Shown: positions 53,075 to 62,126 of the stretch, one piece after another
Layout of the letters: every line of letters begins with the position of its first letter
How positions within the stretch are numbered: position 1 is the stretch's first letter
From: Oscillospiraceae bacterium
GTDB taxonomy: Bacteria; Bacillota; Clostridia; Oscillospirales; Acutalibacteraceae
Reading direction: 5' to 3'
Assembly: GCA_022508805.1 (NCBI GenBank)
Contig: JAFLUM010000004.1
Span: forward strand, 79,795 to 143,794
DNA: 64,000 nt
The notes under the pieces: generated by a model
The model's input: the letters and a program-made list of their open reading frames with translations, nothing else
What the model was told of the DNA's origin: nothing
The model's database searches: none
Made by a program: the position numbers and the translations under genes

Positions 53075-55115
53075 CACAGACACCTCCTTGCATTTTGATC
53101 AATTTATTAAGTATTTCAGACTGTGACAAATCAGTCTTTTTGTTGTTACCGTCAAATATTATTATATCCCCGCTTCGCCTGATGAGTCTCAATTCACAAA
53201 GAACATCAAGAGAGGTGAGCATTGTACAAAGCTTTTCGGGCGGACATTTTGCACGCACGAGCATACTCACAGTATCAAACTGCCAGCCGCCGTTTACCTT
53301 TAAAAAGCCGAACACTCCAAGTAAAAACTCCCTTGACGGAGTAATAAACCGTGCCTCTTTTTCTAAGAGCGCCTCGCCTCGCATATATTTTTCATAAAGC
53401 GCCTGAGATTTACAAAGCTTATCGTCATCCATGCCCGAAAAACGCATATCCCGAATTTGCACGGAGGGTTTTATTTCTCCCCTGAATTCATTTTTCTCAA
53501 TACGCACCGCCAAGTCTACGGTATCGCCCTCACGGTACGGGAAATCAGAGAGCGGAGTGGAAAATTTCATCGCGGTGAGCTGTGCGCTTCCCTTCGCAAC
53601 GGTCAAACGTATATGCTTGCCCTCACCCACAGGACGTATCGCCGTTATGCGCACACCGAATATGCCGAAAAGCGGCTGCGGATTGCCGGCGCCAAACGGT
53701 TCAAGCATCTCAAGCGACTGCACAAGGTCATTATTGATATATGCCGGATTGAGCTTGCAGTCCAGCTGCAGAACGGGAAAGACCTGCTCACGCGATGCGG
53801 CATATTCATTTACTGCACTGAAAAAGGCATCAACATTTTCTTTTTTCAATCCTAATCCAGCCGCCATTTCGTGTCCGCCGAAATGGGTCAAAACCTCAGA
53901 ACAGGACTTTATGGCATCATATATGGGGAACCCCTCAATGCTCCTTGCTGAGCCTGTACCCTCGTCGCCCTCAAAGGTAATGACGATTGCGGGTCTGCCG
54001 TATTTTTCACAGAGTCTTGCCGCTACAATACCGATAACACCGTGATGCCAATTTTCGCCGCAGACCACCAGCACACGGGAATATTTAAGCCTGTTATCTG
54101 CCTCAATAACGGCGACGGCGGCTTCCATTATTTCATTTTCTGCCAGATGCCGCCTGCGGTTACATTCATCCGTTTTTTCGGCAATATCCAATGCGGTCAA
54201 TAAATCGTCACACAAAAGAAGCTTAAGCGCGGTGACCGCCGATTCCATTCTGCCTGCGGCGTTAATCCTCGGTGCAAGAGAATAAGTCACTCCCGTGGCG
54301 TTAAGGCTTCTCTCGCCTGCTCCTGCCACCTGACGCAGAGCGTTTATACCGTTGCATGGAGACGAATTTATCTTTGCTAAGCCGTATTTGACTATTGCTC
54401 GGTTTTCATCCTTTAAATCAACCACGTCGGCGACCGTACCCACTGCGATAATATCGGCATATTCGTTAAGAACATTCCAATAACTGCCGTTTTCAAGCGC
54501 ACAAAGTGTTTTAAAAGCCACGCCTACTCCTGCCCAGTCCCTAAAAAGCAGATTACAGTCAGTGCGGTGTGGGTCAACAACCGCAACGGCATCGGGCAAT
54601 ACCTCACCGGGCATATGGTGGTCGGTGACAACGCAGTCGATGCCCAATTCCTTTGCGTATGCTATCTCTTTGACCGCGGAAATACCGTTATCCACAGTCA
54701 CAATGAGCTTTACACCCTCGGCGCGGAGCTTATCCACAGCACTGCAGGACATTCCGTAGCCCTCGGTGATCCTGTCGGGTATATAATATATAACGTCAGC
54801 GCCGTGCTTTGAAAAATACGAGTACATGATCGCGGTAGAGGTCACACCGTCCGCATCGTAATCGCCGTATACGCATATTTTTTCAAAATTTTCTATAGCT
54901 TTTTTAATGCGCTCGACAGCCTTGTCCATATCGGTGATAAGGTACGGATCGCAAAAGCTGAAATCGTTGTCAAAAAATTCCTCAACGTCCTCGTATTCGG
55001 TTATACCGCGTGAAACGAGGATAAGAGAGGTGAAGGGGTCAAGACTGTGATTTTCGGCGACCTGAGCCGCAGCATCCTTGTCGATCGGTGAAATTATCCA
55101 CTTTTTACGGCTCAT
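53064..55115 (-). CDS. recJ: single-stranded-DNA exonuclease RecJ
   Basis: 683 residues. It is a 5'-3' exonuclease of the DHH family acting in recombination and mismatch repair. Catalytic motifs include the acid pair in VYGDYDADGVTS, TDHHMPGE (DHH) and the DHHA1 segment GGHEMAAGLGL. The length is normal for Firmicutes RecJ, with a C-terminal OB-type domain. The ATG at 55115 follows AAAGGTG; the operon begins here with the promoter at 55155-55183. Confidence 0.96.
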   Translation of the reverse strand: MSRKKWIISPIDKDAAAQVAENHSLDPFTSLILVSRGITEYEDVEEFFDNDFSFCDPYLITDMDKAVERIKKAIENFEKICVYGDYDADGVTSTAIMYSYFSKHGADVIYYIPDRITEGYGMSCSAVDKLRAEGVKLIVTVDNGISAVKEIAYAKELGIDCVVTDHHMPGEVLPDAVAVVDPHRTDCNLLFRDWAGVGVAFKTLCALENGSYWNVLNEYADIIAVGTVADVVDLKDENRAIVKYGLAKINSSPCNGINALRQVAGAGERSLNATGVTYSLAPRINAAGRMESAVTALKLLLCDDLLTALDIAEKTDECNRRRHLAENEIMEAAVAVIEADNRLKYSRVLVVCGENWHHGVIGIVAARLCEKYGRPAIVITFEGDEGTGSARSIEGFPIYDAIKSCSEVLTHFGGHEMAAGLGLKKENVDAFFSAVNEYAASREQVFPVLQLDCKLNPAYINNDLVQSLEMLEPFGAGNPQPLFGIFGVRITAIRPVGEGKHIRLTVAKGSAQLTAMKFSTPLSDFPYREGDTVDLAVRIEKNEFRGEIKPSVQIRDMRFSGMDDDKLCKSQALYEKYMRGEALLEKEARFITPSREFLLGVFGFLKVNGGWQFDTVSMLVRAKCPPEKLCTMLTSLDVLCELRLIRRSGDIIIFDGNNKKTDLSQSEILNKLIKMQGGVCDGN

Positions 55116-55154
55116 TACGCTCACACCTTTCTTGAGTTAAAAATCAATTAGATA

Positions 55155-55183
55155 ATTATACCATTTTATTGTAATTTTTTCAA
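55155..55183 (-). promoter_or_regulatory. promoter of the recJ-relA-dtd-hemZ-mazG operon
   Basis: On the minus strand, TTGAAA (55183-55178), 17 bases, TATAAT (55160-55155). It starts transcription of the ten-gene leftward run that ends near 44115. Confidence 0.85.
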
Positions 55184-55193
55184 GTTTAAAAAA

Positions 55194-55222
55194 GCGGCAC
55201 TGTGGCAAAATCACAGTACCGC
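55194..55222 (-). terminator. terminator of the GT2 glycosyltransferase gene
   Basis: GCGGCACTGTG (55194-55204) pairs with CACAGTACCGC (55212-55222, one mismatch as wobble). Leftward a TTTTTT tail follows. Confidence 0.85.
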
Positions 55223-55229
55223 AAAGAAA

Positions 55230-56150
55230 TTATTTTTTGTTTTCGGTTCTTTTGGAGATAATATAACGGGGTCTGCCCTTGACTTCTTCATATATTCTCG
55301 CGATGTAGTAGCCTATTATTCCCAGCGCCATCATAAGCGAACCGCCGACAAGCAGGAGTAGCAGAATAACGGTGGTAAAGCCCTCCGCCGAATGTCCCAA
55401 CATAAAGCGTACAAGGGTCTGTACGCCCAACACAGCCATAAACACGAGTAAAATCGAGCCGATAACGGTTATTAACTGCAGCGGAGCCGTGGTAAAGGAT
55501 GTTATGCTTGACACGGCGTATTTGATAAGCTTTCCGATTGTCCACTTGCTTTTTCCGTTTTTACGCTCGGACACGGAAAATTCCACTTGCACAGAATTAA
55601 AGCCCGACCAAAATGACAGCGCACGGAAAAAGGTATTGCGTTCAGGCAGTGACAGCAAGGCGTCGATCGCCTTTCGGTCAATAAGCTTAAAATCAGAGGT
55701 TGACTGCATATCCACGCCCACAAAACGGCTTATTATTTTATAAAAGCTTTTTGCGAATATCTTGTAAAAGAACGACTCGTTGCCGCGGTCGCGCTTAACG
55801 CCCTCGACCACCTCATAGCCTTTTTGCCAAAGGGAGTACATCTCGATAATTTTTTCGGGCGGAAATTGCAAATCGCAGTCAAGTATTACGGCACAATCTC
55901 CCGCGGCTTCCTCAAGTCCCGCAAAAATTGCCGCCTCCTTACCGAAATTGCGGCTGAAGGATATTCCTCGCACATTCGGATTTTCTTGCGCGGAATCGCA
56001 TATCTTTAAATACGTTTTATCCTTTGACCCGTCGTCTACAAAGATAAGCTCACAGTCAATATCTGCATTTTTCAGAAGTGAACAGACAGTATCAGCAGTA
56101 TTTTTGATATTGGTCTCTTCGTTGTACGCGGGAATAATTACAGAAAGCAC
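55230..56150 (-). CDS. GT2 glycosyltransferase with C-terminal membrane anchor (GtrB/DPM1-like)
   Basis: 306 residues. The N-terminal GT-A domain has VIIPAYNEETNI, the DxD-like FVDDGSKDKT and DCDLQFPPE; two C-terminal helices (about 230-255 and 265-290) anchor it in the membrane. It belongs with dolichol/polyprenyl phosphate glycosyl transferases such as GtrB, ArnC and YkcC. Substrate is unknown. It is transcribed alone from 56185-56213 and ends at 55194. Confidence 0.88.
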   Translation of the reverse strand: MLSVIIPAYNEETNIKNTADTVCSLLKNADIDCELIFVDDGSKDKTYLKICDSAQENPNVRGISFSRNFGKEAAIFAGLEEAAGDCAVILDCDLQFPPEKIIEMYSLWQKGYEVVEGVKRDRGNESFFYKIFAKSFYKIISRFVGVDMQSTSDFKLIDRKAIDALLSLPERNTFFRALSFWSGFNSVQVEFSVSERKNGKSKWTIGKLIKYAVSSITSFTTAPLQLITVIGSILLVFMAVLGVQTLVRFMLGHSAEGFTTVILLLLLVGGSLMMALGIIGYYIARIYEEVKGRPRYIISKRTENKK

Positions 56151-56184
56151 TTTTATTTCCTCTCAATCAAAATTGTATATGTAA

Positions 56185-56213
56185 AATATATCACTTGATG
56201 ATAGCAATGTCAA
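56185..56213 (-). promoter_or_regulatory. promoter of the GT2 glycosyltransferase gene
   Basis: On the minus strand, TTGACA (56213-56208), 17 bases, TATATT (56190-56185). Confidence 0.75.
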
Positions 56214-56225
56214 CGAAACAAACTG

Positions 56226-56254
56226 TTGAAAAAGCATTTTGAATATGATAAAAT
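56226..56254 (+). promoter_or_regulatory. promoter of the glmU-like/pth/mfd operon
   Basis: TTGAAA (56226-56231), 17 bases, TAAAAT (56249-56254). It starts a transcript close to 56261. An in-frame TTG at 56226 is the -35 box and is not a start. Confidence 0.75.
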
Positions 56255-56279
56255 TATAAACCGAAAGGCGGGAATTGCC

Positions 56280-56990
56280 GTGGCAGATAAAGATAAAACA
56301 ACTCTCACATTAGAGGAAAGATTGCAGATAATGGAGCAAAATAAGGCTTTAAAATTTGAGCAGATCAAGCGCTGCCTTGCGGCGGGTGTGGATATACCCT
56401 ACAGCGACGGAGTTATAATTGACCCCGAAGCCCAAATCGGAGAGGGCACGGTTATTATGCCCAATACTATGATAAAAGGCAGCACCAAAATCGGCAAAAA
56501 CTGCGTTATAGGTCCTAATTCCATAATCAGCGACAGTACTATAGAGGACAACGCAAAGCTCAACAACGTTCAGTGCTATAAATCCACCGTCAAAAGCGGT
56601 GCCGATATAGGTCCGTTTGTTCATATTCGACCCAATTCCGTAATAGGCGAAAGTGTACACCTCGGCAATTTCGTTGAGGTCAAGAACTCCAATATCGACA
56701 CGGGAACAAAGGTCTCGCACCTTACTTATGTGGGTGATTCCGACGTGGGTAAGCGTGTAAACTTCGGCTGCGGCACGGTGACGGTCAATTATACGGGCAA
56801 GGCGAAGTACCGTACTACCATCGGCGACGATGTGTTTATCGGCTGTAACACCAATCTCATTGCCCCCGTTACGGTGGGTGACGGAGCATACACGGCGGCA
56901 GGCTCAACTATAACCGACGACGTGCCCGAGGAGGCTCTCGGCATTGCAAGAGCCCGCCAAGTCAATAAAATCGGCTGGAAATTAAAGTAA
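56280..56990 (+). CDS. GlmU-type acetyltransferase domain protein without uridylyltransferase domain
   Basis: 236 residues of left-handed beta-helix (hexapeptide repeats). It matches only the C-terminal half of GlmU: the RPNSVIGE strand, the catalytic His in VSHLTYVGDSDVG, NYTGKAKYRTTIGDDVFIG, and GWKLK at the end. The N-terminal about 230-residue pyrophosphorylase domain of normal GlmU is missing, though a helical linker of about 60 residues remains. It should acetylate glucosamine-1-phosphate from acetyl-CoA; uridylylation must be done elsewhere. The GTG at 56280 is chosen with AAGGCGGG upstream. It starts an operon with pth and mfd. Confidence 0.85.
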   Translation: MADKDKTTLTLEERLQIMEQNKALKFEQIKRCLAAGVDIPYSDGVIIDPEAQIGEGTVIMPNTMIKGSTKIGKNCVIGPNSIISDSTIEDNAKLNNVQCYKSTVKSGADIGPFVHIRPNSVIGESVHLGNFVEVKNSNIDTGTKVSHLTYVGDSDVGKRVNFGCGTVTVNYTGKAKYRTTIGDDVFIGCNTNLIAPVTVGDGAYTAAGSTITDDVPEEALGIARARQVNKIGWKLK

Positions 56991-57007
56991 TAGAGGTAAA
57001 ATAAAAT

Positions 57008-57619
57008 ATGTTCAACAGATTCAGAAAAAAAGAGACTGCGTCTGTCGGCACACCTGAATTTATTGTGGCAGGGTTGGGAAATCCCGGTAAGGAATACACC
57101 CTGACGCGGCATAATTCGGGGTTTTTGTGCGTGGATATGCTCGCGGAAAAACTCGGATTCAAAGTTGACAGACTTAAATACAAATCACTTATAAGTGACA
57201 CAGTGATAAACGGTCACCGTTGCATAGTTATGAAGCCGCAAACCTTTATGAACAACAGCGGCGAGGCGATTAGGGACTGCGCATCATTTTACAAAATACC
57301 GCCAGAAAAAGTAATCGTAATATACGACGACACCACCCTTGACGTGGGTAAGCTTCGCATACGCCGCAAGGGTACGGACGGCGGTCACAACGGAATAAAG
57401 AGCATAATATATCACTTAAACAGCGACAGTTTCCCGAGGATCAAGATCGGAGTAGGCAAAAAACCGCATCCCGATTACGATTTAAAGGATTGGGTATTGG
57501 CGGAATTTAAAAAAGATGAATTGACCGCGCTTGAAGAGGTCTTGAAAAGGGCATGCGGAGCCATTGATTTAATGGTTGACGGCGCTATAGACGAGGCTAT
57601 GAATAAATTTAACGGTTGA
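57008..57619 (+). CDS. pth: peptidyl-tRNA hydrolase
   Basis: 203 residues. It frees tRNA from stalled peptidyl-tRNA. Family motifs are present: GLGNPGKEYTLTRHNSGF with the catalytic His, the MNNSGE region and YDDTTLDVGKLRIR. A short N-terminal extension of about 18 residues (RFRKKETASVG) precedes the core. The glmU-pth-mfd order is classic for Firmicutes and is kept here even though GlmU is shortened. Mfd starts 10 bases after the stop. Confidence 0.95.
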   Translation: MFNRFRKKETASVGTPEFIVAGLGNPGKEYTLTRHNSGFLCVDMLAEKLGFKVDRLKYKSLISDTVINGHRCIVMKPQTFMNNSGEAIRDCASFYKIPPEKVIVIYDDTTLDVGKLRIRRKGTDGGHNGIKSIIYHLNSDSFPRIKIGVGKKPHPDYDLKDWVLAEFKKDELTALEEVLKRACGAIDLMVDGAIDEAMNKFNG

Positions 57620-57629
57620 AGGTAAAATT

Positions 57630-60600
57630 ATGTCGGCATTTACAAGGGCTATAGACGCTTTTGAGGAGTACTCCGCCGTAAAGCGAAGTATAGAAAAAAG
57701 TTTTTTGCCTCAAGGCGTTTTGGGACTGATTCCCGCTCAGAAAGCACAGCTTATATCATCACTTACCGAGAGCCTTCAAAAAAAGGCTCTTGTTGTCGTG
57801 CCCGACGAGGCAACGGCATCAAGACTGTGCGACGATCTTGCCGCATTCGGGGTATCTGTACTGCACTTTCCGTCACGCAGCCTTTCTTTTTGTGCCACCG
57901 ACGGTCAGTCGTACGAGTATGAGCAAAAGCGTATAAAAGCCCTTCGCAGAATGCTGGACGGCAGATGTGATATAACGGTAGCAAGTGCCGAAGCGGCATC
58001 ACTTTACACCATTCCGCCCGAGATACTTCGAAAGAAATCCGTACTTATTAAAAAGAACGAGGAAATATCCCTTGACAGTATACTCGCATCCCTTGACGCG
58101 GCGGGCTATAAACGCGTTGACTCTGTTGAGGGTGTGGGACAGTTTTCCCACCGCGGCGGAATAATCGACTTTTTTTCACCCGATGACGATGAGCCCGTCA
58201 GACTTGAGCTGTGGGGCGATACCGTTGACACTATGTGCCGCTTTGATATTACTTCACAGCGTCGCACGGTAAATATTGACGAGATACTCATAGCACCGTC
58301 AAAGGAGATCGTTATTGATAGTAATTCGGATTTGTCGGCAAAGATCGAAGAGCTTGCGCGCTCACAAAGGGGCAAACGGGCACAGGCCATCCGCGAAAAG
58401 CTTTATGACGACATTGAACGGCTCAAAACAAATATAAAAATCAGCTCGGCGGACAAATATCTTCCGCTTATCTACTCCCCTGCCACAATTTTTGACTATG
58501 CGCAAGGGTATATGCTGTTCGCCCTTGAAACGGGCGGAATAAAGGAACGGTTTGCTTCCTCTCAAAAGCTATTATTTGAGGATATAAAAGCATATTTGGA
58601 GGACGGCACTCTCTGCAAGGGACTTGACAAATTTTCTCTCACCTTTCCCGAGCTTATAAAGAAATATGAGGATTTCGGCGCAACATATATAGACAATTTT
58701 GCACGCGGCAGCTTTGACACGCCCGTAAAAGGTCTTACCACCTTCAGCGGAGGCACTCTGCCCGTATGGAACGGCGGATATGACGTTTTAAAGGACGATA
58801 TCGAGCCGCTGCTTACCCGTGACAGCACGGTGGTTGTGTATTCGGGTACGGAAAAGAGCGCAAAAAATCTTGCCGAGGAATTCACGGCTGATAAAATACC
58901 TGCATTATACTTCCCTGTTATTCCCGCCGAATTCCCGAAAGGAACGGTATGCGTACTGCCCGGCTCGCTATCCTCGGGATTTTCGTATCCCCGTGAAAAG
59001 CTGTATGTTTTCACCTATTCACGTGTTTACATCACCGCTTCAAAGCGGCGCAATTCGCGCTTTAAGGCACGGGACGCAATACATTCCCTTGACGAGCTGA
59101 AAAAGGGCGACTATATTGTTCATTCGGTACACGGCATCGGTATTTTTGACGGTGTAACGCAACTTGAATCGGGCAAAATCGTTAAGGATTATATTAAAAT
59201 CAAGTACGCCAAAAGCGATGTGCTGTACGTTCCCGTAACACAGCTTGACCTTGTGTCAAAATATATCGGTCCTCACGAGGATGACGGCAAAGCTATAAAG
59301 CTCAACCGTTTGGGCGGCAATGACTGGGAAAAGACCCGCAATAAGGTTCGCGGTGCCGTCAAGGATATGGCGGATCAGTTAATTAAGCTTTATTCGGAGC
59401 GTATGCACACTCCCGGGTACGCCTTTTCACCCGATATTGATATGCAGGGTGACTTTGAGCGCCGTTTTGAATATGAGGAAACAGGCGATCAGCTCCGCTG
59501 TACGGATGAGATAAAGCAGGATATGGAAAGACCTCATCCCATGGACAGACTGCTTTGCGGCGACGTAGGCTTCGGTAAGACCGAGGTAGCTCTCCGTGCA
59601 GTTTTCAAGTGCATTGCAGACGGCAAGCAGTGTGCAATACTTGTTCCCACCACCATTTTAGCGCTGCAGCATTATCAAACAATACTTAAAAGATTTGACG
59701 GCTTCCCCGTGGAGGCGGAAATGATTTCAAGATTCCGCACGCCCACGCAGCAGGCAAAGATAATAAAGGGTGTAAACTCCGGCTTTATTGATATAATCGT
59801 GGGTACGCACCGCCTTATATCAAAGGATATAAAATTTAAGGATCTCGGACTTTTGATAGTGGACGAGGAACAGCGCTTCGGCGTGGCGCAAAAGGAAAAG
59901 CTCAAGGAGAAATTTCCCGGTGTGGACGTTCTCACGCTTTCGGCTACGCCTATACCGCGAACGCTCAATATGGCCATGTCGGGAATCAGAGATATGTCGG
60001 TCATTGAGGAAGCTCCGTCCGATCGTTTTCCCGTTCAAACCTATGTCGTAGAACACAATATGCCGCTTTTATGCGAGGCTATGGACAGAGAGCTCCGCCG
60101 CGGCGGTCAGGTATATTATCTGCACAACAGGACAGAGAGCATTGACTCCGCCGCTATGGCAATAAAGGAATTTCTGCCCGATGCACGTATAGCGGTCGCA
60201 CACGGCAAAATGAATGAGGAGCAGCTAAGCGATATATGGCGCTCGCTTTCAGACGGGGAGATCGATATACTGGTCTGCACCACCATAATCGAAACGGGTG
60301 TGGACGTTCCAAATGTAAATACGCTTATAATTGAGGATGCTGACAGGCTGGGACTTGCTCAGCTACACCAAATAAGAGGGCGTGTAGGCAGAAGCGCACG
60401 CAGAGCCAGCGCATATTTCACATATAAGCGTGACAAAAATCTTACGGAAGTTGCATACAAGCGTTTACAGGCAATACGCGAGTACACGGAGTTCGGCTCA
60501 GGCTTTAAAATTGCCATGCGAGACTTAGAAATACGCGGTGCAGGCAATCTTTTGGGTGCACAGCAGCACGGTCATATGGCTGCTGTCGGATACGATATGT

Positions 60601-61112
60601 ATATGAAGCTTTTAAGCGAGGCAATAAGTAAAGAAAAGGGCGAAGCTGTGCCAAAAACCCGCGAATGTCTTATCGATTTGCAAATCAACGCACACATACC
60701 TAAAAATTACATTTCCGCACTTTCAAACAGACTGGCGGTATACCGCAGAATCGCCGATGTGCGTACAGTAGAGGATGCGGCGGATGTTCGTGACGAGCTA
60801 CGCGACCGTTTCGGGGATATTCCGCCCTCGGTGGACGGACTTATTGAGGTCTCCCTTTGCCGCAACAGCGCGGCAAAATCGGGAATATATGAGATCGGTC
60901 AACGCGGCGAAATTATAGCTCTTTACTGTGAGGATATAAACGCGTCGCTGGTGCTTGAGCTTTCATCGGTGCTGCGCGGACGAATAAGCGTTACGGCTTC
61001 GGGGAAAAAGAGCATAAACGTCAAAAAACTGCCCTCGCAAAATCCCCTTGACACTCTTAAAGAAATTTTCGACGCCATCGCCGCTATACAGAGCTTGAAT
61101 AAAGAACCGTAA
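57630..61112 (+). CDS. mfd: transcription-repair coupling factor
   Basis: 1160 residues, full length. It removes stalled RNA polymerase and recruits UvrA. Domain order: UvrB-like N-terminus, RNA polymerase interaction domain (about 490-560, GDYIVHSVHGIGIFDGVTQL), RecG-like translocase with the Walker A LCGDVGFGKTEVA and DEEQ box VDEEQRFG, then the C-terminal D7. All helicase motifs look intact. It is the third gene of the operon after pth. Confidence 0.97.
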   Translation: MSAFTRAIDAFEEYSAVKRSIEKSFLPQGVLGLIPAQKAQLISSLTESLQKKALVVVPDEATASRLCDDLAAFGVSVLHFPSRSLSFCATDGQSYEYEQKRIKALRRMLDGRCDITVASAEAASLYTIPPEILRKKSVLIKKNEEISLDSILASLDAAGYKRVDSVEGVGQFSHRGGIIDFFSPDDDEPVRLELWGDTVDTMCRFDITSQRRTVNIDEILIAPSKEIVIDSNSDLSAKIEELARSQRGKRAQAIREKLYDDIERLKTNIKISSADKYLPLIYSPATIFDYAQGYMLFALETGGIKERFASSQKLLFEDIKAYLEDGTLCKGLDKFSLTFPELIKKYEDFGATYIDNFARGSFDTPVKGLTTFSGGTLPVWNGGYDVLKDDIEPLLTRDSTVVVYSGTEKSAKNLAEEFTADKIPALYFPVIPAEFPKGTVCVLPGSLSSGFSYPREKLYVFTYSRVYITASKRRNSRFKARDAIHSLDELKKGDYIVHSVHGIGIFDGVTQLESGKIVKDYIKIKYAKSDVLYVPVTQLDLVSKYIGPHEDDGKAIKLNRLGGNDWEKTRNKVRGAVKDMADQLIKLYSERMHTPGYAFSPDIDMQGDFERRFEYEETGDQLRCTDEIKQDMERPHPMDRLLCGDVGFGKTEVALRAVFKCIADGKQCAILVPTTILALQHYQTILKRFDGFPVEAEMISRFRTPTQQAKIIKGVNSGFIDIIVGTHRLISKDIKFKDLGLLIVDEEQRFGVAQKEKLKEKFPGVDVLTLSATPIPRTLNMAMSGIRDMSVIEEAPSDRFPVQTYVVEHNMPLLCEAMDRELRRGGQVYYLHNRTESIDSAAMAIKEFLPDARIAVAHGKMNEEQLSDIWRSLSDGEIDILVCTTIIETGVDVPNVNTLIIEDADRLGLAQLHQIRGRVGRSARRASAYFTYKRDKNLTEVAYKRLQAIREYTEFGSGFKIAMRDLEIRGAGNLLGAQQHGHMAAVGYDMYMKLLSEAISKEKGEAVPKTRECLIDLQINAHIPKNYISALSNRLAVYRRIADVRTVEDAADVRDELRDRFGDIPPSVDGLIEVSLCRNSAAKSGIYEIGQRGEIIALYCEDINASLVLELSSVLRGRISVTASGKKSINVKKLPSQNPLDTLKEIFDAIAAIQSLNKEP

Positions 61113-61174
61113 AACTCTGAATTTGCTCAAATTTCTGCTTATTCCTCCAGTATGATGATGTGAAGTAGTATAGC

Positions 61175-61255
61175 TTTACAATTTTAGAAAGGTCAAATTA
61201 TAAATCCCTTGATATACAACGGTTTTTCAATCCTGTAAAGCAATTTATCTTTACA
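61175..61255 (+). promoter_or_regulatory. probable promoter and inverted repeat before the cation diffusion facilitator gene
   Basis: TTTACA (61175-61180), 18 bases, TATAAA (61199-61204) is a possible promoter. Downstream, TGTAAAG (61234-61240) and CTTTACA (61249-61255) form a perfect 7-bp inverted repeat with an 8-base spacer, 29 bases before the start. It may be an operator for a metal regulator or an RNA hairpin. Confidence 0.45.
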
Positions 61256-61283
61256 TATATTTACGGATAGGAGTGATAAAAAT

Positions 61284-62126
61284 ATGAAACGAAAACTCTC
61301 GCCGATAATGATTTTTATCGCTTTTGTGAATTTGATTCTGTTTTTTATTAAATTCTTCATCGGTATCAGAACGAACAGTCTGTGTATTTATACCGATTCC
61401 GTAAACAACCTTATGGATACGCTTTCTGCCCTGCTCGCCGCGGTGGGAGTGTTCTTTCTTTCCCGCCCAAAAACGGAAAATTTCCCGTTTGGCTTCGGCA
61501 GACTGGAATATGTCACAGGATTTATTATGTCAGTTATTATGACCGCCGCAGGATTATCCTTTGCATACGGTTCACTGGAGCGACTTTTCGCTCCGACTCC
61601 CGTATGGTTTTCGGCAAAATACTCGGTGATCGTTGGTGCGACCTGTCTTGTTAAGCTCGCTATGGGACTTTTTCTGAGCTTTAAATACAAAAAGGACCGC
61701 TCCCCTGTTTTAAAAACTGTTATGATGGATTCCTTCCTTGACTGCGGCATAACCGTTGCGGCACTTGTCTCATTTACGCTTACAAACAAGACGGGAATTT
61801 TGTTGGACGCTTTTATAGGACTTGCCATAAGCTTGATCATCGCGGTATCAGGAATAAAGCTCGTTTTTTCCTCGCTGTCTCCGCTGATTGGGCGCTCCGA
61901 CGTTGAAACAGAGGAAAAAATTCGGAAAATCATATCTGAAACAGACGAAAATATAACCGTTTCGGATATAAAGATACATAATTACGGTATCGGTCGCCGC
62001 ATTGCGGACATATATATCGGCGGCACGACCGTTGAGAGCCGTTCGACAGTTCAAAAAAAAATAAAAAATCGGCTGACTGAGGAGTTAGGACTTCAGTCCG
62101 CCGTTGAATGGGAGGACATAATATGA
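61284..62126 (+). CDS. cation diffusion facilitator, Mn-type signature
   Basis: 280 residues: six helices and a C-terminal cytoplasmic domain of about 75 residues. It exports divalent metal by proton exchange. The TM2 metal pair is N41 and D45 (SVNNLMD) and the TM5 pair D149 and D153 (MDSFLD), i.e. NxxxD/DxxxD; zinc exporters usually have HxxxD. This pattern is known from Mn(II) carriers such as MntE, so Mn or Fe efflux is likely (inference from family). GGAG precedes the ATG. The phosphoesterase gene overlaps its stop by 4 bases. Confidence 0.88.
   Translation: MKRKLSPIMIFIAFVNLILFFIKFFIGIRTNSLCIYTDSVNNLMDTLSALLAAVGVFFLSRPKTENFPFGFGRLEYVTGFIMSVIMTAAGLSFAYGSLERLFAPTPVWFSAKYSVIVGATCLVKLAMGLFLSFKYKKDRSPVLKTVMMDSFLDCGITVAALVSFTLTNKTGILLDAFIGLAISLIIAVSGIKLVFSSLSPLIGRSDVETEEKIRKIISETDENITVSDIKIHNYGIGRRIADIYIGGTTVESRSTVQKKIKNRLTEELGLQSAVEWEDII

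Noticed and set aside
56226..56279. Earlier TTG start of the GlmU-like gene
   Set aside because: The TTG is the -35 box of the promoter at 56226-56254; GTG 56280 has AAGGCGGG upstream.
61113..61283. Known Mn or NiCo riboswitch before the cation diffusion facilitator gene
   Set aside because: No recognisable conserved core; only one inverted repeat is seen, which is reported separately.
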